NCBI GenBank assembly: GCA_016789905.1 | Contig: JAEUQC010000209.1 | Location: 1-32,491, forward strand | Length of the DNA: 32,491 nt | Direction of reading: 5' to 3' | DNA from: Bryobacterales bacterium | GTDB lineage: Bacteria > Acidobacteriota > Terriglobia > Bryobacterales > Bryobacteraceae | Part shown: positions 32,296 to 32,491 of the stretch, piece after piece | How the letters are laid out: each line of letters opens with the position of its first letter | Numbering within the stretch: position 1 is the stretch's first letter | Notes under the pieces: model-generated | What the model saw: only the letters and a program-made list of their open reading frames with translations | Told to the model about the DNA's origin: nothing | The model's database searches: none | Translations under genes and position numbers: made by a program

Positions 32296-32323
32296 TTGGG
32301 ACACGCTGGAAGCGGTGTCCCAG
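32296..32323. other. strong hairpin between the two 42-bp repeats
   Basis: TGGGACAC-GCT, loop GGA, AGC-g-GTGTCCCA gives 11 pairs with one bulged G, plus a T.G wobble at the base. It may be a REP-type or termination structure downstream of the cyclase-like gene. Confidence 0.6.
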
Positions 32324-32331
32324 CGGGGGGG

Positions 32332-32373
32332 GTGTTGCATGTGGGATTACCCGGCGAGTGGCTTGTGGCGGGG
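32332..32373 (+). repeat. 42-bp direct repeat, copy B
   Basis: The partner of copy A, differing at two positions in the middle (AGT in place of CGC in GGCGxxxGGC). It ends 20 bp before the stop of the cyclase-like gene on the minus strand. Confidence 0.9.
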
Positions 32374-32393
32374 TTACAAATGAACCGCGTGGT

Positions 32394-32491
32394 TCAGCAG
32401 CCGGTGACTTCAAAGAGGTCGATGGGGTCGGGTTGGCCGGGGAGGGAGACCTGGCTGCCGGAGGAAAAGCGAATGCCGGAGCCGGCGACGA
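32394..32491 (-). CDS. C-terminal tail of a probable class III adenylate/guanylate cyclase (partial)
   Basis: Only the last 31 residues are in the window; the rest lies beyond the right edge. The tail reads VAGSGIRFSSGSQ then VSLPGQPDPIDLFEVTGC and stop (TGA, 32396-32394). This fits the usual end of the class III cyclase domain, where an AGSGIxFxDRGxxxLKGVPGxxxLFxV type motif follows the catalytic fold. The match rests on a short stretch and the family call should be treated as likely, not certain. Two other frames at this edge are open but give low-complexity Pro/Ser proteins. Confidence 0.55.
   Translation of the reverse strand, partial: VAGSGIRFSSGSQVSLPGQPDPIDLFEVTGC

Larger units (their letters stand above)
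32014..32393. other. gene-free region with direct repeats and a hairpin
   Basis: About 380 bp between a hypothetical gene and the cyclase-like gene tail. The part nearest the hypothetical gene (32032-32100) is AT-richer and may hold its promoter. The rest carries a 42-bp direct repeat pair and a strong hairpin, listed separately. Short open frames here are the repeat read as codons and are not supported as genes. Confidence 0.5.

Noticed and set aside
1..32491. tRNA or rRNA genes
   Set aside because: No cloverleaf-like sequence with T-arm motif and no rRNA signature was noticed while reading both strands.

Overview
The window is high-GC chromosomal DNA that looks like an acidobacterium of the Solibacter/Bryobacter type. 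The indicators are a large Oar-like TonB-dependent receptor with an N-terminal carboxypeptidase-regulatory-like domain, a planctomycete-type cytochrome c/DUF1549/DUF1553 protein paired with a DUF1501 protein, a PEP-CTERM protein, several Tat-exported proteins, a PIG-L deacetylase and a PQQ-type sugar dehydrogenase. This lineage call is inference from gene content. I saw no rRNA, tRNA, CRISPR array, intact transposase or prophage.

Layout. 0-3.6 kb (minus): a class I SAM methyltransferase followed by two M16 peptidases, one with the zinc site and one carrying only the R/Y-type site; the second runs off the left edge. 3.7-8.2 kb (plus): PSCyt1/DUF1549/DUF1553 protein and its DUF1501 partner. 8.3-9.7 kb: an unrecognised soluble protein, ending in a perfect hairpin shared with the convergent minus-strand group at 9.7-12.8 kb (Tat-exported protein, DinB-family protein, PQQ-type sugar dehydrogenase). 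12.8-17.35 kb: three same-orientation copies of a ~49-bp repeat separate two cassettes, a putative exported glycosidase-like protein, then a bicupin plus a Tat-exported enolase-superfamily enzyme. 17.35-19.8 kb (minus): an exported M14 metallocarboxypeptidase. 19.8-24.9 kb (plus): N-carbamoylputrescine amidase and agmatine deiminase (agmatine to putrescine), a LOG-family protein, a PIG-L deacetylase and an exported propeller-like protein, tightly spaced. 25.1-28.9 kb: the TonB receptor, whose start lies inside a ~109-bp duplication. 28.9-29.36 kb: a gene-free, hairpin-rich stretch with a possible IS200/IS605 end relic. 29.4-32.0 kb: a PEP-CTERM protein, a TIM-barrel isomerase/epimerase and an unrecognised protein. 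32.0-32.4 kb: repeats and a hairpin, followed by the C-terminal tail of a probable class III nucleotide cyclase.

How it fits together: most products are exported or envelope proteins for degrading and importing sugars, peptides and sugar acids in the periplasm or at the surface (glycosidase-like, bicupin, enolase-family, PQQ-type dehydrogenase, M14 and M16 peptidases, TonB receptor). The agmatine/LOG operon is the main cytoplasmic metabolic unit. Two larger signals stand out. The top strand changes from strongly C-rich (left ~6 kb) through neutral to strongly G-rich (right of ~17.3 kb) regardless of gene direction, with the right boundary at the third repeat. Several genes for exported proteins have a TANNNT hexamer 5-9 nt before the start codon, suggesting leaderless transcription.
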